This document shows positions 33,860 to 44,379 of a stretch of DNA of 64,000 nt, one piece after another (positions within the stretch are counted from its first letter, which is position 1; every line of letters begins with the position of its first letter). The notes under the pieces were generated by a model. That model saw only the letters and a list, made by a program, of their open reading frames with translations, did not search any database and was not told the DNA's origin. Source of the stretch: Streptomyces sp. NBC_00271 (GTDB taxonomy: Bacteria > Actinomycetota > Actinomycetes > Streptomycetales > Streptomycetaceae); the NCBI RefSeq assembly GCF_036178845.1, contig NZ_CP108070.1:9548001-9612000 (forward strand). Reading direction: 5' to 3'. Position numbers and translations under genes: made by a program.

Positions 33860-34741
33860 GTGACCATGGACACGTATCTCGTCGGCCTCATCGGTTCCGG
33901 CATCGGCCCCTCGCTCAGCCCCGCGCTGCACGAGCGGGAGGCCGACCGGCAGGGACTGCGCTATCTGTACCGGCTGATCGACATCGACGTGCTCGGCGTC
34001 GGGCCGGAGGCGGTGGGCGATCTCGTACGGGCCGCGCGGGACCTCGGCTTCGACGGGCTGAACATCACGCACCCCTGCAAGCAACTGGTCATCGACCACC
34101 TCGACGAGCTCGCTCCGCAGGCGGCGGCCCTCGGCGCGGTCAACACCGTCGTCTTCGAGGGGGGCCGCGCGGTCGGGCACAACACCGATGTCACCGGGTT
34201 CGCGGCGTCCTTCGCGCGCGGGCTGCCCGATGTCCCGCTGGAGCGGGTCGTGCAGCTGGGTGCGGGCGGGGCGGGGGCGGCCGTCGCCCACGCCGTGCTG
34301 ACGCTGGGCGCGGGGCACGTCACCGTCGTGGACGCGATGCCGGACCGGGCGGCGGATCTCGCCGCCGGGCTGAACCGGCACTTCGGTGCGGGGCGGGCGG
34401 CGGCCGCGGCGCCGGACGCGCTCGGGGGGCTGCTCGGCCGCGGCGACGGGGTGGTGCACGCGACGCCCACCGGGATGGCGGCCCATCCCGGGCTGCCCTT
34501 CCCGGCCGAGCTGCTGCATCCCGGTCTGTGGGTCGCCGAGGTGGTGTACCGGCCGCTGGAGACCGAGTTGCTGCGCACGGCCCGGGCGGTGGGGTGCGCG
34601 ACGCTGGACGGCGGGGGCATGGCCGTGTTCCAGGCGGCGGACGCGTTTCGGCTGTTCACGGGGCGGGAGCCGGATGCCGTTCGGATGCTGGCGGACATTG
34701 CCGAGCTGGCGGGTGTATCGGGTGCGGGTGTTGGTGGCTGA
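33860..34741 (+). CDS. Shikimate/quinate dehydrogenase family protein (AroE-like, catabolic)
   Basis: 293 residues. Substrate-site motif IGSGIGPSLSPALHE, catalytic-Lys segment NITHPCKQL, and NTDVTGF with catalytic Asp are intact; the nucleotide motif is VVQLGAGGAGAAVAHA. GTG start 33860 has AGGAGG 6 bases before it. Next to a dehydroshikimate dehydratase and an MHS transporter, it is best read as the catabolic NAD(P)-dependent dehydrogenase converting shikimate or quinate to 3-dehydroshikimate or 3-dehydroquinate, as QsuD does. Confidence 0.9.
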   Translation: MTMDTYLVGLIGSGIGPSLSPALHEREADRQGLRYLYRLIDIDVLGVGPEAVGDLVRAARDLGFDGLNITHPCKQLVIDHLDELAPQAAALGAVNTVVFEGGRAVGHNTDVTGFAASFARGLPDVPLERVVQLGAGGAGAAVAHAVLTLGAGHVTVVDAMPDRAADLAAGLNRHFGAGRAAAAAPDALGGLLGRGDGVVHATPTGMAAHPGLPFPAELLHPGLWVAEVVYRPLETELLRTARAVGCATLDGGGMAVFQAADAFRLFTGREPDAVRMLADIAELAGVSGAGVGG

Positions 34742-34789
34742 GGTCGCCTGATGGGTGGGGTGGCTCGGGTTGTGTGGCGGGGTGCGGGG

Positions 34790-34960
34790 CGTGGGGGCTG
34801 GTCGCGCAGTGCCCCGCGCCCCTTACGGGGCGGTGGGGGTTGATCGCGCAGCCCCCGCGCCCCCTGCGGGGCGGGTGCGCGGGTGCGGGGCGCGCCCACG
34901 CGGCGGAGCCGCACTTTTCACAGCCCCGCGCCCCGTACGGGGCGCGCCTGAGCCGGCGGC
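34790..34960. repeat. Three degenerate copies of a GC-rich palindromic REP-like element
   Basis: Three segments of about 30-35 bp, each ending in a CCCCGCGCCCC-TAC-GGGGCG-type hairpin preceded by CGCGCAG, occur in the 263-bp gap between the dehydrogenase and dehydratase genes. Similar units are common in Streptomyces intergenic DNA. They would form successive stems in RNA and may reduce transcription into the downstream gene. Confidence 0.7.
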
Positions 34961-35004
34961 TCTCGCCGTGCCTCTCTGTGGAGCGACAGCTAAGGAGTAT
35001 CGAC

Positions 35005-36807
35005 GTGCGTACGTCCATTGCCACTGTCTCGCTCAGTGGGTCCCTGACCGAGAAGCTCACGGCTGCGGGACGGGCCGGGTTCGACGGGGTGGAGATCTTC
35101 GAGAACGATCTGCTCGCGAGCCCCCTCACCCCCGAGGAGATCCGGGCCCGCACCGCGGACCTCGGTCTGAGCATCGACCTGTACCAGCCGATGCGGGACA
35201 TCGAAGCGGTGCCCGAAGAAGAGTTCGCCCGCAATCTGCGCCGCGCCCGGCACAAGTTCGAACTCATGCGCCGCCTCGGCACCGACACGGTCCTGGTCTG
35301 CTCCAGCGTCTCCCCGCTCGCCGTGGACGACGACGCGCTCGCGGCCGACCAGCTGCGCCGGCTCGCGGACCTCGCACAGGACTTCGGTATGCGCGTCGCC
35401 TACGAGGCGCTCGCGTGGGGCCGCCATGTGAGTACGTACGACCACGCCTGGAGCATCGTCGAAGCCGCGGACCACCCCGCCCTCGGCACCTGCCTGGACA
35501 GCTTCCACATCCTCGCCCGCGGCGGCGACCCCAAGGGCATCGAGGACATCCCCGGCGAGAAGATCTTCTTCCTGCAACTGGCCGACGCCCCCCTGATGGC
35601 GATGGACGTCCTGCAGTGGAGCCGCCACTACCGTTGCTTCCCGGGCCAGGGCGGCTTCGACATCGCGGGGTTCCTCGGACACGTCCTGCGGGCCGGATAC
35701 CGCGGACCGCTCTCCCTCGAGGTCTTCAACGACGTCTTCCGGCAGGCCGAGGCCGGACCGACCGCCGTGGACGCGCGTCGCTCCCTCCTCGTCCTCCAGG
35801 AGGCGACGGGACTCGCGGCCCCGCCCGCGCCCGTGGTGCCGACCGGTGTCGCCTTCGCCGAGCTCGTCACCCCCGACGTCGAACCCGTCACCGCCCTCCT
35901 CGGCGCCCTCGGCTTCACCCGCAGGGCCAGGCACCGCAGCAAGCCCGTCGATCTCTGGCAGCAGGGCGAGGCCCGTGTCCTCGTGAACACCGGACCGGCC
36001 GCCCGGCGCGACGGCACCTCCCTCGCCGCCGTCGGCCTGGAGTCCCCGGACCCGGCCGCCGCGGCCCGGCGCGCCGAATCCCTCCTCGCCCCGGTCCTGC
36101 CCCGCCGCCGCGCCCCCGAGGACGCACCGCTGGACGCGGTGGCCGCCCCCGACGGCACCGAACTCTTCTTCTGTGTCACGGACCGCTCCGGGCACCCCGA
36201 ACTCGCGCGGTGGACGGGCGACTTCGTGCCGGTCCCGCACGAACGACTCCCGCAGCACGTGGCCCGCATCGACCACCTGGCCCTCACCCAGCCCTGGCAC
36301 CAGTTCGACGAGGCGGCCCTCTTCCACCGCAGTGTGCTCGGGCTGAGCGCACAGGACAGCGTCGATGTCGCCGACCCGTACGGACTGCACCGCAGCCGCG
36401 CGGTCACCAACGCCGACGGCAGCGTCCGTATCGCCCTCGGCGTCGGGCCCGCCCCCACCGACGAGGGCGCCCGCGCCCAGCACATCGCCCTCGCCACCGA
36501 CGACGTGGTCACCGCGGCCCGCCGCTTCCGCGAGGCCGGCGGGCGACTGCTGGCGATGCCCGCGAACTACTACGACGACCTCGCCGCACGGTATGAGTTT
36601 GCCGACGGCGAGCCGGAGACGTACCGCGAACTCGGCATCCTCTACGACCGTGACGCGGAGGGCGAGTTCCGCCACTGCTACACGGAGACGGTGGGCCGCG
36701 TCTTCTTCGAGCTCGTCCAGCGTGACGGCGGTTACCGGGGCTACGGAGCGCAGAACGCCCCGGTGCGGCTGGCCGCGCAGCACCTGCCGCGCCGAGCGGG
36801 GCGCTGA
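35005..36807 (+). CDS. qsuB: 3-dehydroshikimate dehydratase with C-terminal HPPD-like domain (QsuB/QuiC1 type)
   Basis: 600 residues, close to the about 620 of C. glutamicum QsuB. N-terminal sugar-isomerase-like TIM barrel (about 1-285) with metal ligands in AYEALAWG, GTCLDSFHI, FFLQLAD and SLEVFND; C-terminal vicinal-oxygen-chelate domain (about 290-600) with HPPD-type metal ligands in RIDHLAL, ARAQHIALATDD and RVFFELVQR. The barrel makes protocatechuate from 3-dehydroshikimate. GTG start has AAGGAG 7 bases upstream. It follows REP-like elements after the dehydrogenase and completes the peripheral quinate/shikimate pathway except 3-dehydroquinate dehydratase. Confidence 0.93.
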   Translation: MRTSIATVSLSGSLTEKLTAAGRAGFDGVEIFENDLLASPLTPEEIRARTADLGLSIDLYQPMRDIEAVPEEEFARNLRRARHKFELMRRLGTDTVLVCSSVSPLAVDDDALAADQLRRLADLAQDFGMRVAYEALAWGRHVSTYDHAWSIVEAADHPALGTCLDSFHILARGGDPKGIEDIPGEKIFFLQLADAPLMAMDVLQWSRHYRCFPGQGGFDIAGFLGHVLRAGYRGPLSLEVFNDVFRQAEAGPTAVDARRSLLVLQEATGLAAPPAPVVPTGVAFAELVTPDVEPVTALLGALGFTRRARHRSKPVDLWQQGEARVLVNTGPAARRDGTSLAAVGLESPDPAAAARRAESLLAPVLPRRRAPEDAPLDAVAAPDGTELFFCVTDRSGHPELARWTGDFVPVPHERLPQHVARIDHLALTQPWHQFDEAALFHRSVLGLSAQDSVDVADPYGLHRSRAVTNADGSVRIALGVGPAPTDEGARAQHIALATDDVVTAARRFREAGGRLLAMPANYYDDLAARYEFADGEPETYRELGILYDRDAEGEFRHCYTETVGRVFFELVQRDGGYRGYGAQNAPVRLAAQHLPRRAGR

Positions 36808-37069
36808 CCCCTCGGCCGTGTCACGGCGCCACTCGCGTCACGATGCCGTTCGTCCGAGCCCCAGGCGGCGCATATTACCCGTCAGTTGACATTGAAACAC
36901 CAATGACCACCGCTATCATCACACCACCCGCGGAACACCTCTGCGGAGCGACCGTCGGCCGATGACAGCGGCAGCACGGTATCGCCCCCAGTCTGCTGCC
37001 CAGGACGTGGAGCAATCGGCCTCCGGCTCCGAGGCCGGTTTCAGTGCTTCACGTTTTGAGAGGGAGCCC

Positions 37070-38032
37070 ATGCCGGGAGACCGCTTCACCCCCGACTTCG
37101 ACCCCGACTACGGGGACGCGCCCCTCAGCACCGCACGCAAGGACATCGCCAACGGGCGCTGGCAGGGTCTGCGGGATCTGCTGCGGGTGACCGGCCCCGC
37201 ATGGTCCGTGCGCGCCCACCGGATCCGGCTGCTCGCGCCCGCGTGCGCGGGCAACTCCGCGGTCGAGTCCTGGCTCGCCGCGGAGCCGCGCAGCCCCGAC
37301 GCCCTGGTACTGCGGGCCGCGACCGAGGTGGCCAGGGCCTTCACCCTCGCCACCGCCGCGGGCGGGAGCGCACCCGTCGAGCAGCGGCGCGTCGACCGGG
37401 CGGTGATGGCCTGTCTGCAGGGCGCCGAGGCCTACCCCGATGACCCCACACCGTGGATCTGCCTCATCTCCGTCGCCCGGCTCTACGCCGCCGGGGTGCG
37501 CCGCCAGGAACTCGGCCGCTGGTGGGACGAGTTGCACGCCCGCGACCCCTACACGATCGAGGGGCACCTCCATGTGCTGCGCTACTACTCGGCGCGCTGG
37601 CACGGCACCCACGGTCTGATGTACGACTTCGCCCGCGACGCGGCGGCCGTCGCCCCACCGGGCTGCGCGCTGCCGGTCCTGGTGCAGTTCGCCCGCGTGG
37701 AGGAGTACCGCTTTCTGCAGGAGGAGGCGAACGGGCGGCCGGACGCGCCCGTCGACCTCGACGGGCACTGGAACCACGAGGGAGCCGTCGACGACGTACG
37801 GCGTACCTGGCAGCGCTGGATCGCCGCGCGCCCGGACGGCCAGCCCGCGCCGGAGGAGGTGCGCGACCTCAACTACCTGGCGCACGCCGCCAGCTACGCG
37901 GGCCTGCCGGACCTCGCGGCCCCGCTCTTCAAGACCCTGGGGGTGCGCGCCAGCCGGATGCCCTGGTCCCGCACCGGCGATCCGGAGGCGGAGTACGTGA
38001 AGTGGCGCAGGCGCGCCACGCGCGGCGCCTGA
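37070..38032 (+). CDS. Conserved hypothetical protein, possibly helical (TPR-like)
   Basis: 320 residues from the ATG at 37070 (MPGDRFTPDFDPDYGD), which has GAGAGG 6 bases upstream; an upstream in-frame ATG at 36962 gives 356 residues but no clear RBS. The body is rich in Arg/Trp/Leu helices with repeated alpha-helical pairs (WLAAEPRSPDALVLRAATEVARAF and AEAYPDDPTPWICLISVARLYA), suggesting a TPR-like solenoid. No signal peptide or membrane segment. I do not recognise a function. It is convergent with the TerB-like gene. Confidence 0.72.
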   Translation: MPGDRFTPDFDPDYGDAPLSTARKDIANGRWQGLRDLLRVTGPAWSVRAHRIRLLAPACAGNSAVESWLAAEPRSPDALVLRAATEVARAFTLATAAGGSAPVEQRRVDRAVMACLQGAEAYPDDPTPWICLISVARLYAAGVRRQELGRWWDELHARDPYTIEGHLHVLRYYSARWHGTHGLMYDFARDAAAVAPPGCALPVLVQFARVEEYRFLQEEANGRPDAPVDLDGHWNHEGAVDDVRRTWQRWIAARPDGQPAPEEVRDLNYLAHAASYAGLPDLAAPLFKTLGVRASRMPWSRTGDPEAEYVKWRRRATRGA

Positions 38033-38046
38033 GCCACCTCACGTGT

Positions 38047-38073
38047 CCCGGCCGCAGAGGTGGCACGGCCGGG
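38047..38073. terminator. Hairpin between convergent hypothetical and TerB-like genes
   Basis: Perfect 8-bp arms (CCCGGCCG / CGGCCGGG) around an 11-base loop lie 14 bp after one stop and 11 bp before the other. It could serve both strands. Confidence 0.6.
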
Positions 38074-38084
38074 CCGGTGGGGAA

Positions 38085-38540
38085 CTACAGGTCGAACTCG
38101 TGCGGCGGCAGGTCGAGGGTGAAGCACGCCTCGCGCACGACGGCCTGCTCGGTCTTGTCGAAGTCGCCGTCGGCGCCGCCGATGACGATGCCGATCTGGA
38201 TGACGGCGCGCGCCTCGGCCGGCTTCTTCTTCGCCTTGGCGATCTCCTGGAGGACGCTGACCTTGCCGAAGGCGAAGTCGGCGGTCAGCTTGTTCAGGTT
38301 GTCGTCGAAGCGGCGGCGCAGGTCGTCGGCGTCGAAGTTCTGCAACACCTCGTTCGTGGCGATGAGCTGCGCGACGCGCTGGCGCTCGGAGGGATCGACC
38401 GTCCCGTCCGCCGCGGCGACGAGCGCGCACATCGCCATGCTCGCGTCGCGGAAGGCACCGCTCTTCAGATCGTTCTTCTTCGCCACGAGCTGGGTCTGCA
38501 TCGTCGACGCGGACTCCTTGATGCGGTCCCACAGGGCCAT
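38085..38540 (-). CDS. TerB-family tellurite-resistance-like protein
   Basis: 151 residues, all helical. Two acidic EF-hand-like loops typical of TerB are present: AAADGTVDPSERQ and GGADGDFDKTEQ. TerB proteins bind metal ions and take part in stress or membrane-associated ter systems; genes of a full ter operon are not in the window. ATG start has GGAG 5 bases upstream. Confidence 0.9.
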   Translation of the reverse strand: MALWDRIKESASTMQTQLVAKKNDLKSGAFRDASMAMCALVAAADGTVDPSERQRVAQLIATNEVLQNFDADDLRRRFDDNLNKLTADFAFGKVSVLQEIAKAKKKPAEARAVIQIGIVIGGADGDFDKTEQAVVREACFTLDLPPHEFDL

Positions 38541-38621
38541 GAGAGCTCCATACGTTGGGAGAGGCCCGGCCCGCCCCGGAGGGCGGACCGTGCCTCGTCG
38601 ATTTCTACAGCAATGTAGAAA

Positions 38622-39227
38622 CTAGCGAACCGCCGCAGAAGTTCCGGTGGCGTTCCACTCGGCGATCACAGGATGCCCGTGCTCGGTGGACAGCCGGCTG
38701 ACGGTACCCGTCGCGAGCTGGAACAGCCGCCCGTCCGCGGGGGACAGCCCCAGCCGACGGGCCGTCAGCACGCGCAGGAAGTGGGCGTGTGCCACGAGGA
38801 TCACGTCGCCGTCGGCGAGCGCCGGCCCGACGCGGGACAGCACGCGGTCCGCGCGCTCTCCCACCTCCGCCGGTGACTCGCCGGGATGGCCGTCGGGGCC
38901 GGGCGGCACGCCGTCGTTCCACAGGAACCAGTCGGGCCGGGTGCGGTGTATCTCGACGGTCGTGATGCCTTCGTACGCGCCGTAGTCCCACTCGTGCAGA
39001 TCGGCATGGGCCTCGGCCCCGTACACGCCCGCGAGTTCCGCCGTGCGTATCGCGCGGCCGAGCGGGCTGGTCAGGGCCAGGGCGAAGGTCCGGCCTGCGA
39101 GCAGCGGGGCGAGGGACTTGGCCTGTTCCTCGCCGTGCTGGGTGAGGGGGAGGTCGGTCCAGCTGGTGTGCTGGCCCGACACGCTCCACTCGGTCTCGCC
39201 GTGGCGGACCAGCAGGAGGTCGCCCAT
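38622..39227 (-). CDS. Histidine phosphatase (phosphoglycerate mutase-like)
   Basis: 201 residues. Catalytic RHG motif LVRHGETEW at residues 6-14, the proton-donor Glu in LHEWDYGAYEG, and VAHAHFLRVL as the second His. It begins 5 bp after the gnd stop on the same strand and so is probably the last gene of the pentose-phosphate operon. It may hydrolyse a sugar phosphate or phosphoglycerate; the substrate is unproven. Confidence 0.9.
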   Translation of the reverse strand: MGDLLLVRHGETEWSVSGQHTSWTDLPLTQHGEEQAKSLAPLLAGRTFALALTSPLGRAIRTAELAGVYGAEAHADLHEWDYGAYEGITTVEIHRTRPDWFLWNDGVPPGPDGHPGESPAEVGERADRVLSRVGPALADGDVILVAHAHFLRVLTARRLGLSPADGRLFQLATGTVSRLSTEHGHPVIAEWNATGTSAAVR

Positions 39228-39232
39228 GGTCG

Positions 39233-40111
39233 CTACTTCGCCGCCTCGACGGCGTGGCCGCCGAACTGGTTGCGCAGTGCCGCGATCATCTTCATCTGCG
39301 GGGAGTCGTCCTGGCGGGAGGCGAACCGGGCGAAGAGGGAGGCGGTGATGGCGGGCAGCGGGACGGCGTTGTCGATGGCCGCCTCGACGGTCCAGCGGCC
39401 CTCGCCGGAGTCGTCCGCGTAGCCGCGCAGCTTCTCCAGGTGCTCGTCGTCGTCCAGCGCGTTGACGGCGAGGTCGAGCAGCCAGGAGCGGATGACGGTG
39501 CCTTCCTGCCAGGAGCGGAAGACCTCGCGCACGTCGGTGACGGAGTGGACCTTCTCCAGGAGCTCCCAGCCCTCGGCGTAGGCCTGCATCATGGCGTACT
39601 CGATGCCGTTGTGGACCATCTTGGAGAAGTGGCCCGCGCCGACCTTGCCGGCGTGCACGAAGCCGGCGTCACCCTCGGGCTTGAGGGCGTCGAAGATCGG
39701 CTGCACCTTGGCGATGTTCTCGGCGTCGCCGCCGACCATCAGCGCGTAGCCGTTCTTGAGGCCCCAGACGCCGCCGGAGACGCCCGCGTCGACGAACCCG
39801 ATGCCCTTGGCGGCCAGTTCCTCCGCGTGCTTCTCGTCGTCGGTCCAGCGGGAGTTGCCGCCGTCGACGACGGTGTCACCGGGCTCCAGGAGCTCGCCGA
39901 GCTGGTCGATGGTGGACTGCGTGGCGGCGCCGGCGGGGACCATCACCCACACCACGCGCGGGCCTTCGAGCGCGCTCACGAGTTCGGTGAGGCTGCCCAC
40001 GTCCGAGACCTCGGGGTTGCGGTCGTAGCCGACGACCGTGTGGCCCGCGCGGCGGATCCGCTCGCGCATGTTGCCGCCCATCTTGCCGAGGCCGATGAGT
40101 CCGAGCTGCAT
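39233..40111 (-). CDS. gnd: 6-phosphogluconate dehydrogenase, short NAD-type
   Basis: 292 residues, the short form (about 300) rather than the 470-residue enzyme. It starts MQLGLIGLGKMGGNM (Rossmann), then VVDGGNSRWTDD, GVSGGVWGLKNGYALMVGG and the catalytic Lys/Asn region FVHAGKVGAGHFSKMVHNGIEY. It decarboxylates 6-phosphogluconate to ribulose 5-phosphate. The ATG lies 5 bp after the pgi stop. Start context lies within the end of pgi. Confidence 0.95.
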   Translation of the reverse strand: MQLGLIGLGKMGGNMRERIRRAGHTVVGYDRNPEVSDVGSLTELVSALEGPRVVWVMVPAGAATQSTIDQLGELLEPGDTVVDGGNSRWTDDEKHAEELAAKGIGFVDAGVSGGVWGLKNGYALMVGGDAENIAKVQPIFDALKPEGDAGFVHAGKVGAGHFSKMVHNGIEYAMMQAYAEGWELLEKVHSVTDVREVFRSWQEGTVIRSWLLDLAVNALDDDEHLEKLRGYADDSGEGRWTVEAAIDNAVPLPAITASLFARFASRQDDSPQMKMIAALRNQFGGHAVEAAK

Positions 40112-40116
40112 GACAG

Positions 40117-41766
40117 TCACTTCTTTCGGAGGGTGCGGTACGCGGCCACGAGGGCGGCGGTGGAGGGGTCGAGGCCGGGCACGTCGGCGCCTTCGGTGAG
40201 CGCGGGTTCGACGCGCTTGGCGAGGACCTTGCCGAGTTCGACGCCCCACTGGTCGAAGGAGTCGATGTTCCAGATCGCGCCCTGGACGAACACCTTGTGC
40301 TCGTAGAGGGCGATGAGCTGGCCGAGGACCGACGGCGTCAGCTCGCTCGCGAGGATCGTCGTCGTCGGGTGGTTGCCCTTGAACGTCTTGTGCGGGACCA
40401 GTTCCTCGGGCACGCCCTCGGCGCGCACCTCGTCGGGCGTCTTGCCGAAGGCGAGGGCCTGGGTCTGCGCGAAGAAGTTCGCCATCAACAGGTCGTGCTG
40501 GGCGGCGAGTTCGGGCTCCAGCTCGTCGACCGGGTTGGCGAAGCCAATGAAGTCGGCCGGGATCAGCTTCGTGCCCTGGTGGATGAGCTGGTAGTAGGCG
40601 TGCTGCCCGTTGGTGCCGGGTGTGCCCCACACCACCGGACCGGTCTGCCATTCCACCGGGTCGCCTTCGCGGTCCACCGACTTGCCGTTGGACTCCATGT
40701 CCAACTGCTGCAGGTAGGCGGTGAACTTGGACAGGTAGTGCGAGTACGGCAGTACGGCGTGCGACTGGGCGTCGAAGAAGTTGCCGTACCAGACGCCCAA
40801 CAGGCCCAGCAGCAAAGGCGCGTTGGCCTCGGCGGGAGCCGTACGGAAGTGCTCGTCGACGAGCCTGAACCCGTCGAGCAGCTCCCGGAACCGGTCCGGG
40901 CCGATCGCGATCATCAACGACAGGCCGATCGCCGAGTCGAAGGAGTAGCGTCCGCCGACCCAGTCCCAGAACCCGAACATGTTGGCCGTGTCGATGCCGA
41001 AGTCCGACACCTTCCCGGCGTTCGTCGACAGCGCCACGAAGTGCTTGGCGACGGCCTTCTCGTCGCCGTCGAACCTGTCCAGCAGCCAGGTCCGCGCCGA
41101 GGTGGCGTTGGTGATCGTCTCGATCGTGGTGAACGTCTTCGAGGCGATGATGAACAGCGTCTCGGCCGGGTCGAGGTCGCGGACGGCCTCGTGCAGATCG
41201 GCGCCGTCCACGTTCGACACGAACCGCACGGTCAGCGAGCGGTCGGTGAAGGCCCGCAGCGCCTCGTACGCCATCGCCGGACCGAGGTCGGAGCCGCCGA
41301 TACCGATGTTCACGACGTTCTTGATGCGCTTGCCGGTGTGACCGGTCCACTCACCCGAACGGACCCGCTCGGCGAAGTCGGCCATCTTGTCGAGCACGGC
41401 GTGCACGCCAGGGACGACGTTCTCCCCGTCGACCTCGATCACCGCGTTCCGCGGGGCCCGCAGGGCGGTGTGCAGCACCGCCCTGTCCTCGGTGACGTTG
41501 ATCCTCTCGCCGCGGAACATCGCGTCCCGCAGCCCGAACACGTCGGTGGCGGTGGCCAGTTCCTGGAGGAGGGCGAGGGTCTCGTCCGTGATCAGATGCT
41601 TGGAGTAGTCGATCCGCAGATCGCCGACCCGCACGACATAGCGCTCGGCGCGGGCGGGATCGGCGGCGAACAGCTCACGCAGCCGCGGGTGGAGCAGACC
41701 GTCCGCGCGGTGGTCCTCCAGGGCCACCCACTCCGGACGCCGCGTGAGCTTGGGGGAGTCAGGCAT
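40117..41766 (-). CDS. pgi: Glucose-6-phosphate isomerase
   Basis: 549 residues, full length. Family signatures [29 protein letters not shown] and the active-site Lys segment near [23 protein letters not shown] are intact. It interconverts glucose and fructose 6-phosphates. ATG overlaps the opcA stop by 8 bases. The presence of pgi rather than the lactonase gene distinguishes this operon from the usual zwf-opcA-pgl order. Confidence 0.96.
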   Translation of the reverse strand: MPDSPKLTRRPEWVALEDHRADGLLHPRLRELFAADPARAERYVVRVGDLRIDYSKHLITDETLALLQELATATDVFGLRDAMFRGERINVTEDRAVLHTALRAPRNAVIEVDGENVVPGVHAVLDKMADFAERVRSGEWTGHTGKRIKNVVNIGIGGSDLGPAMAYEALRAFTDRSLTVRFVSNVDGADLHEAVRDLDPAETLFIIASKTFTTIETITNATSARTWLLDRFDGDEKAVAKHFVALSTNAGKVSDFGIDTANMFGFWDWVGGRYSFDSAIGLSLMIAIGPDRFRELLDGFRLVDEHFRTAPAEANAPLLLGLLGVWYGNFFDAQSHAVLPYSHYLSKFTAYLQQLDMESNGKSVDREGDPVEWQTGPVVWGTPGTNGQHAYYQLIHQGTKLIPADFIGFANPVDELEPELAAQHDLLMANFFAQTQALAFGKTPDEVRAEGVPEELVPHKTFKGNHPTTTILASELTPSVLGQLIALYEHKVFVQGAIWNIDSFDQWGVELGKVLAKRVEPALTEGADVPGLDPSTAALVAAYRTLRKK

Positions 41767-42697
41767 GACGGGGGGTCTCCTTGGTGCCGCTCTCGCCCCG
41801 CAGGGCGACGGCGTACATCTCGTCCGCGTCGAGGCGGCGCAGCTCCTCGGCGATCAGCTCGGAAGTGCTGCGCACCTTCAGCGCGAGGGTGCGGGAGGGC
41901 TGCCCGGGCAGCGACAGGGTGGCCAGCGGTCCCTCGGGCCGGTCGATCACGATCTCGCCGTTCGCCGTGCCGAGCCGCACCGCGGTCACCACCGGACCGG
42001 CGGTGACGACCCGCTCGACCGACACTTCGAGCCGGGCGCCCAGCCAGCGGGCGAGCAGCTCGGCGCTCGGGTTGTCGGCCTCGCTCTCGACGGCGGCCGA
42101 GATCACCTTCGTACGGGCCTGGTCGAGCGCGGCGGCCAGCATCGAGCGCCAGGGCGTCAGCCGGGTCCACGCCAGGTCGGTGTCGCCCGGCGCGTAGGAG
42201 TTGACGCGGGCCTCCAGGGCCGTGAGGGGCGCCTCGACGGCGTACATGTCGGTGATCCTGCGCTGCGCGAGGGCTCCCAGCGGGTCCTTGGCGGGCACCT
42301 TGGGGGCGTCCACCGGCCACCAGACGACGACGGGCGCGTCCGGCAGCAGCAGCGGCAGGACCACGGAGTCGGCGTGGTCGGACACCTCGCCGTAGGTCCG
42401 CAGCACGACGGTCTCACCGGCACCGGAGTCGGCGCCCACCCGGACCTCGGCGTCGAGGCGCGAGTTGGTGCGGTCGCGCGGGGTGCGGGCGTGTCGCTTG
42501 ATGACGACCAGGGTGCGTGAGGGGTGCTCGCGCGAGGCCTCCTCGGCGGCCTTGATCGAGTCGTACGCGTTCTCTTCGTCGGTGACGATGACCATCGTCA
42601 GGACCATGCCCACGGCGGGGGTGCCGATGGCGCGGCGCCCCTGCACGAGCGCCTTGTTGATCTTGCTTGCCGTGGTGTCGGTCAGGTCGATCTTCAT
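41759..42697 (-). CDS. opcA: Glucose-6-phosphate dehydrogenase assembly protein OpcA
   Basis: 312 residues with the OpcA N-terminal segment [17 protein letters not shown] and the body [18 protein letters not shown] and YSG-like region. OpcA helps assemble active Zwf oligomers and is redox responsive in cyanobacteria and actinobacteria. ATG overlaps the zwf stop (ATGA). Confidence 0.95.
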   Translation of the reverse strand: MKIDLTDTTASKINKALVQGRRAIGTPAVGMVLTMVIVTDEENAYDSIKAAEEASREHPSRTLVVIKRHARTPRDRTNSRLDAEVRVGADSGAGETVVLRTYGEVSDHADSVVLPLLLPDAPVVVWWPVDAPKVPAKDPLGALAQRRITDMYAVEAPLTALEARVNSYAPGDTDLAWTRLTPWRSMLAAALDQARTKVISAAVESEADNPSAELLARWLGARLEVSVERVVTAGPVVTAVRLGTANGEIVIDRPEGPLATLSLPGQPSRTLALKVRSTSELIAEELRRLDADEMYAVALRGESGTKETPRHA

Positions 42698-44379
42698 GGC
42701 CTGCGCCAGCTCCGTCCGTCTCGTGCGAGCATCTCGTCGGCTTCCTTCGGACCCCAGCTGCCCGAGGGGTACTGCGCGGGCTTGCCATGGGTCTCCCAGT
42801 ACTCCTCGATCGGGTCGAGGACCTTCCAGGACTCTTCCACCTCCTGATGACGGGGGAAGAGATTGGCGTCGCCGAGCAGGACATCCAGAATCAGCCGTTC
42901 GTACGCCTCCGGGCTGGACTCGGTGAACGACTCGCCGTAGGCGAAGTCCATCGTGACGTCCCGGATCTCCATCGACGTACCCGGGACCTTCGATCCGAAG
43001 CGCACCGTCATGCCCTCGTCGGGCTGGACGCGGATCACGATCGCGTTCTGGCCGAGCTCCTCGGTGGCGGTCGAGTCGAACGGTGAGTGCGGGGCGCGCT
43101 GGAAGACCACCGCGATCTCCGTCACCCGCCGGCCCAGGCGCTTGCCGGTGCGCAGATAGAAGGGGACGCCCGCCCAGCGGCGGTTGTCGACCTCCAGCTT
43201 GACGGCCGCGTAGGTGTCGGTCGTCGACTTGGGGTCGATGCCCTCCTCCTGCAGATAGCCGCGCACCTTCTCGCCGCCCTGCCAGGCCGCCGCGTACTGG
43301 CCGCGCACCGTGTGCTCGCCCAGGTTCTCCGGCAGCTTCACCGACTTGAGGACCTTGAGCTTCTCGGTCAGCAGCGACTCGGCGTCGAAGGCGATCGGCT
43401 CCTCCATGGCGGTCAGCGCCATCAGCTGGAGCAGGTGGTTCTGGATCACGTCACGGGCCGAACCGATGCCGTCGTAGTAGCCGGCCCGGCCGCCGATGCC
43501 GATGTCCTCCGCCATGGTGATCTGCACGTGGTCGACGTACGACCGGTTCCAGATCGGCTCGTACATCTGGTTGGCGAAGCGGAGCGCCAGGATGTTCTGG
43601 ACGGTCTCCTTGCCGAGGTAGTGGTCGATGCGGAAGACCTGCTCCGGGTCGAACACGTCGTGCACGAGCGCGTTCAGCTCGCGCGCGCTCTCGAGGTCGT
43701 GGCCGAACGGCTTCTCGATGACCGCGCGCCGCCAGGAACCCTCCGGCGGGCTCGCGAGCCCGTGCTTCTTGAGCTGCTGGACGACCTTCGGGAAGAACTT
43801 CGGGGGCACGGAGAGGTAGAACGCGTAGTTGCCGCTGGTGCCCCGGGCCGCGTCCAGCTCCTCGATGGCGGAGCGCAGCTGCTTGAACGCCGTGTCGTCG
43901 TCGAAGGTGCCCGGGATGAACCGCATGCCCTCGGCGAGCTGCTGCCAGACCTCCTCCCGGAACGGGGTGCGCGCGTGTTCCTTCACCGAGTCGTGCACGA
44001 TCTGCGCGAAGTCCTCGTCCTCCCAGTCGCGGCGGGCGAACCCGACGAGCGAGAAGCCCGGCGGCAGCAGACCGCGGTTGGCGAGGTCGTAGACGGCCGG
44101 CATCAGCTTCTTGCGGGACAGGTCGCCGGTGACACCGAAGATGACGAGGCCCGAGGGGCCCGCGATACGGGGGAGGCGGCGGTCACGGGGGTCACGGAGC
44201 GGGTTCTCCCATTCCGCCACCGGAACAGGGCCGTTGCTCTTGGCCTCGGCCTTCGCCTCGACAGCCTTCGCATCGACCGGCTTCACACCGTCCGGTTCCA
44301 CGGTCGTGTCACCAGATCCCTCCGGCGCGGTGGCCGCATCCTGCGGGGTACCGCCGGGAAGCGCTTCAAGCTTGGTCAT
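42694..44379 (-). CDS. zwf: Glucose-6-phosphate 1-dehydrogenase
   Basis: 561 residues. NADP motif [20 protein letters not shown] is near residue 78 and the active-site segment [14 protein letters not shown] is intact. It has an unusual charged and Ala-rich N-terminal extension of about 55 residues before [15 protein letters not shown], compared with the usual about 510-residue form. ATG overlaps the tal stop (ATGA); an internal start near the VPVAEW stretch is possible. It makes 6-phosphogluconolactone; no lactonase gene is present in the operon. Confidence 0.95.
   Translation of the reverse strand: MTKLEALPGGTPQDAATAPEGSGDTTVEPDGVKPVDAKAVEAKAEAKSNGPVPVAEWENPLRDPRDRRLPRIAGPSGLVIFGVTGDLSRKKLMPAVYDLANRGLLPPGFSLVGFARRDWEDEDFAQIVHDSVKEHARTPFREEVWQQLAEGMRFIPGTFDDDTAFKQLRSAIEELDAARGTSGNYAFYLSVPPKFFPKVVQQLKKHGLASPPEGSWRRAVIEKPFGHDLESARELNALVHDVFDPEQVFRIDHYLGKETVQNILALRFANQMYEPIWNRSYVDHVQITMAEDIGIGGRAGYYDGIGSARDVIQNHLLQLMALTAMEEPIAFDAESLLTEKLKVLKSVKLPENLGEHTVRGQYAAAWQGGEKVRGYLQEEGIDPKSTTDTYAAVKLEVDNRRWAGVPFYLRTGKRLGRRVTEIAVVFQRAPHSPFDSTATEELGQNAIVIRVQPDEGMTVRFGSKVPGTSMEIRDVTMDFAYGESFTESSPEAYERLILDVLLGDANLFPRHQEVEESWKVLDPIEEYWETHGKPAQYPSGSWGPKEADEMLARDGRSWRRP

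Noticed and set aside
33838..36807. 989-codon plus-strand frame starting near the shikimate dehydrogenase
   Set aside because: Only its last 600 codons (from the GTG at 35005) match QsuB. The front is an out-of-frame shadow of the dehydrogenase and REP-like region.
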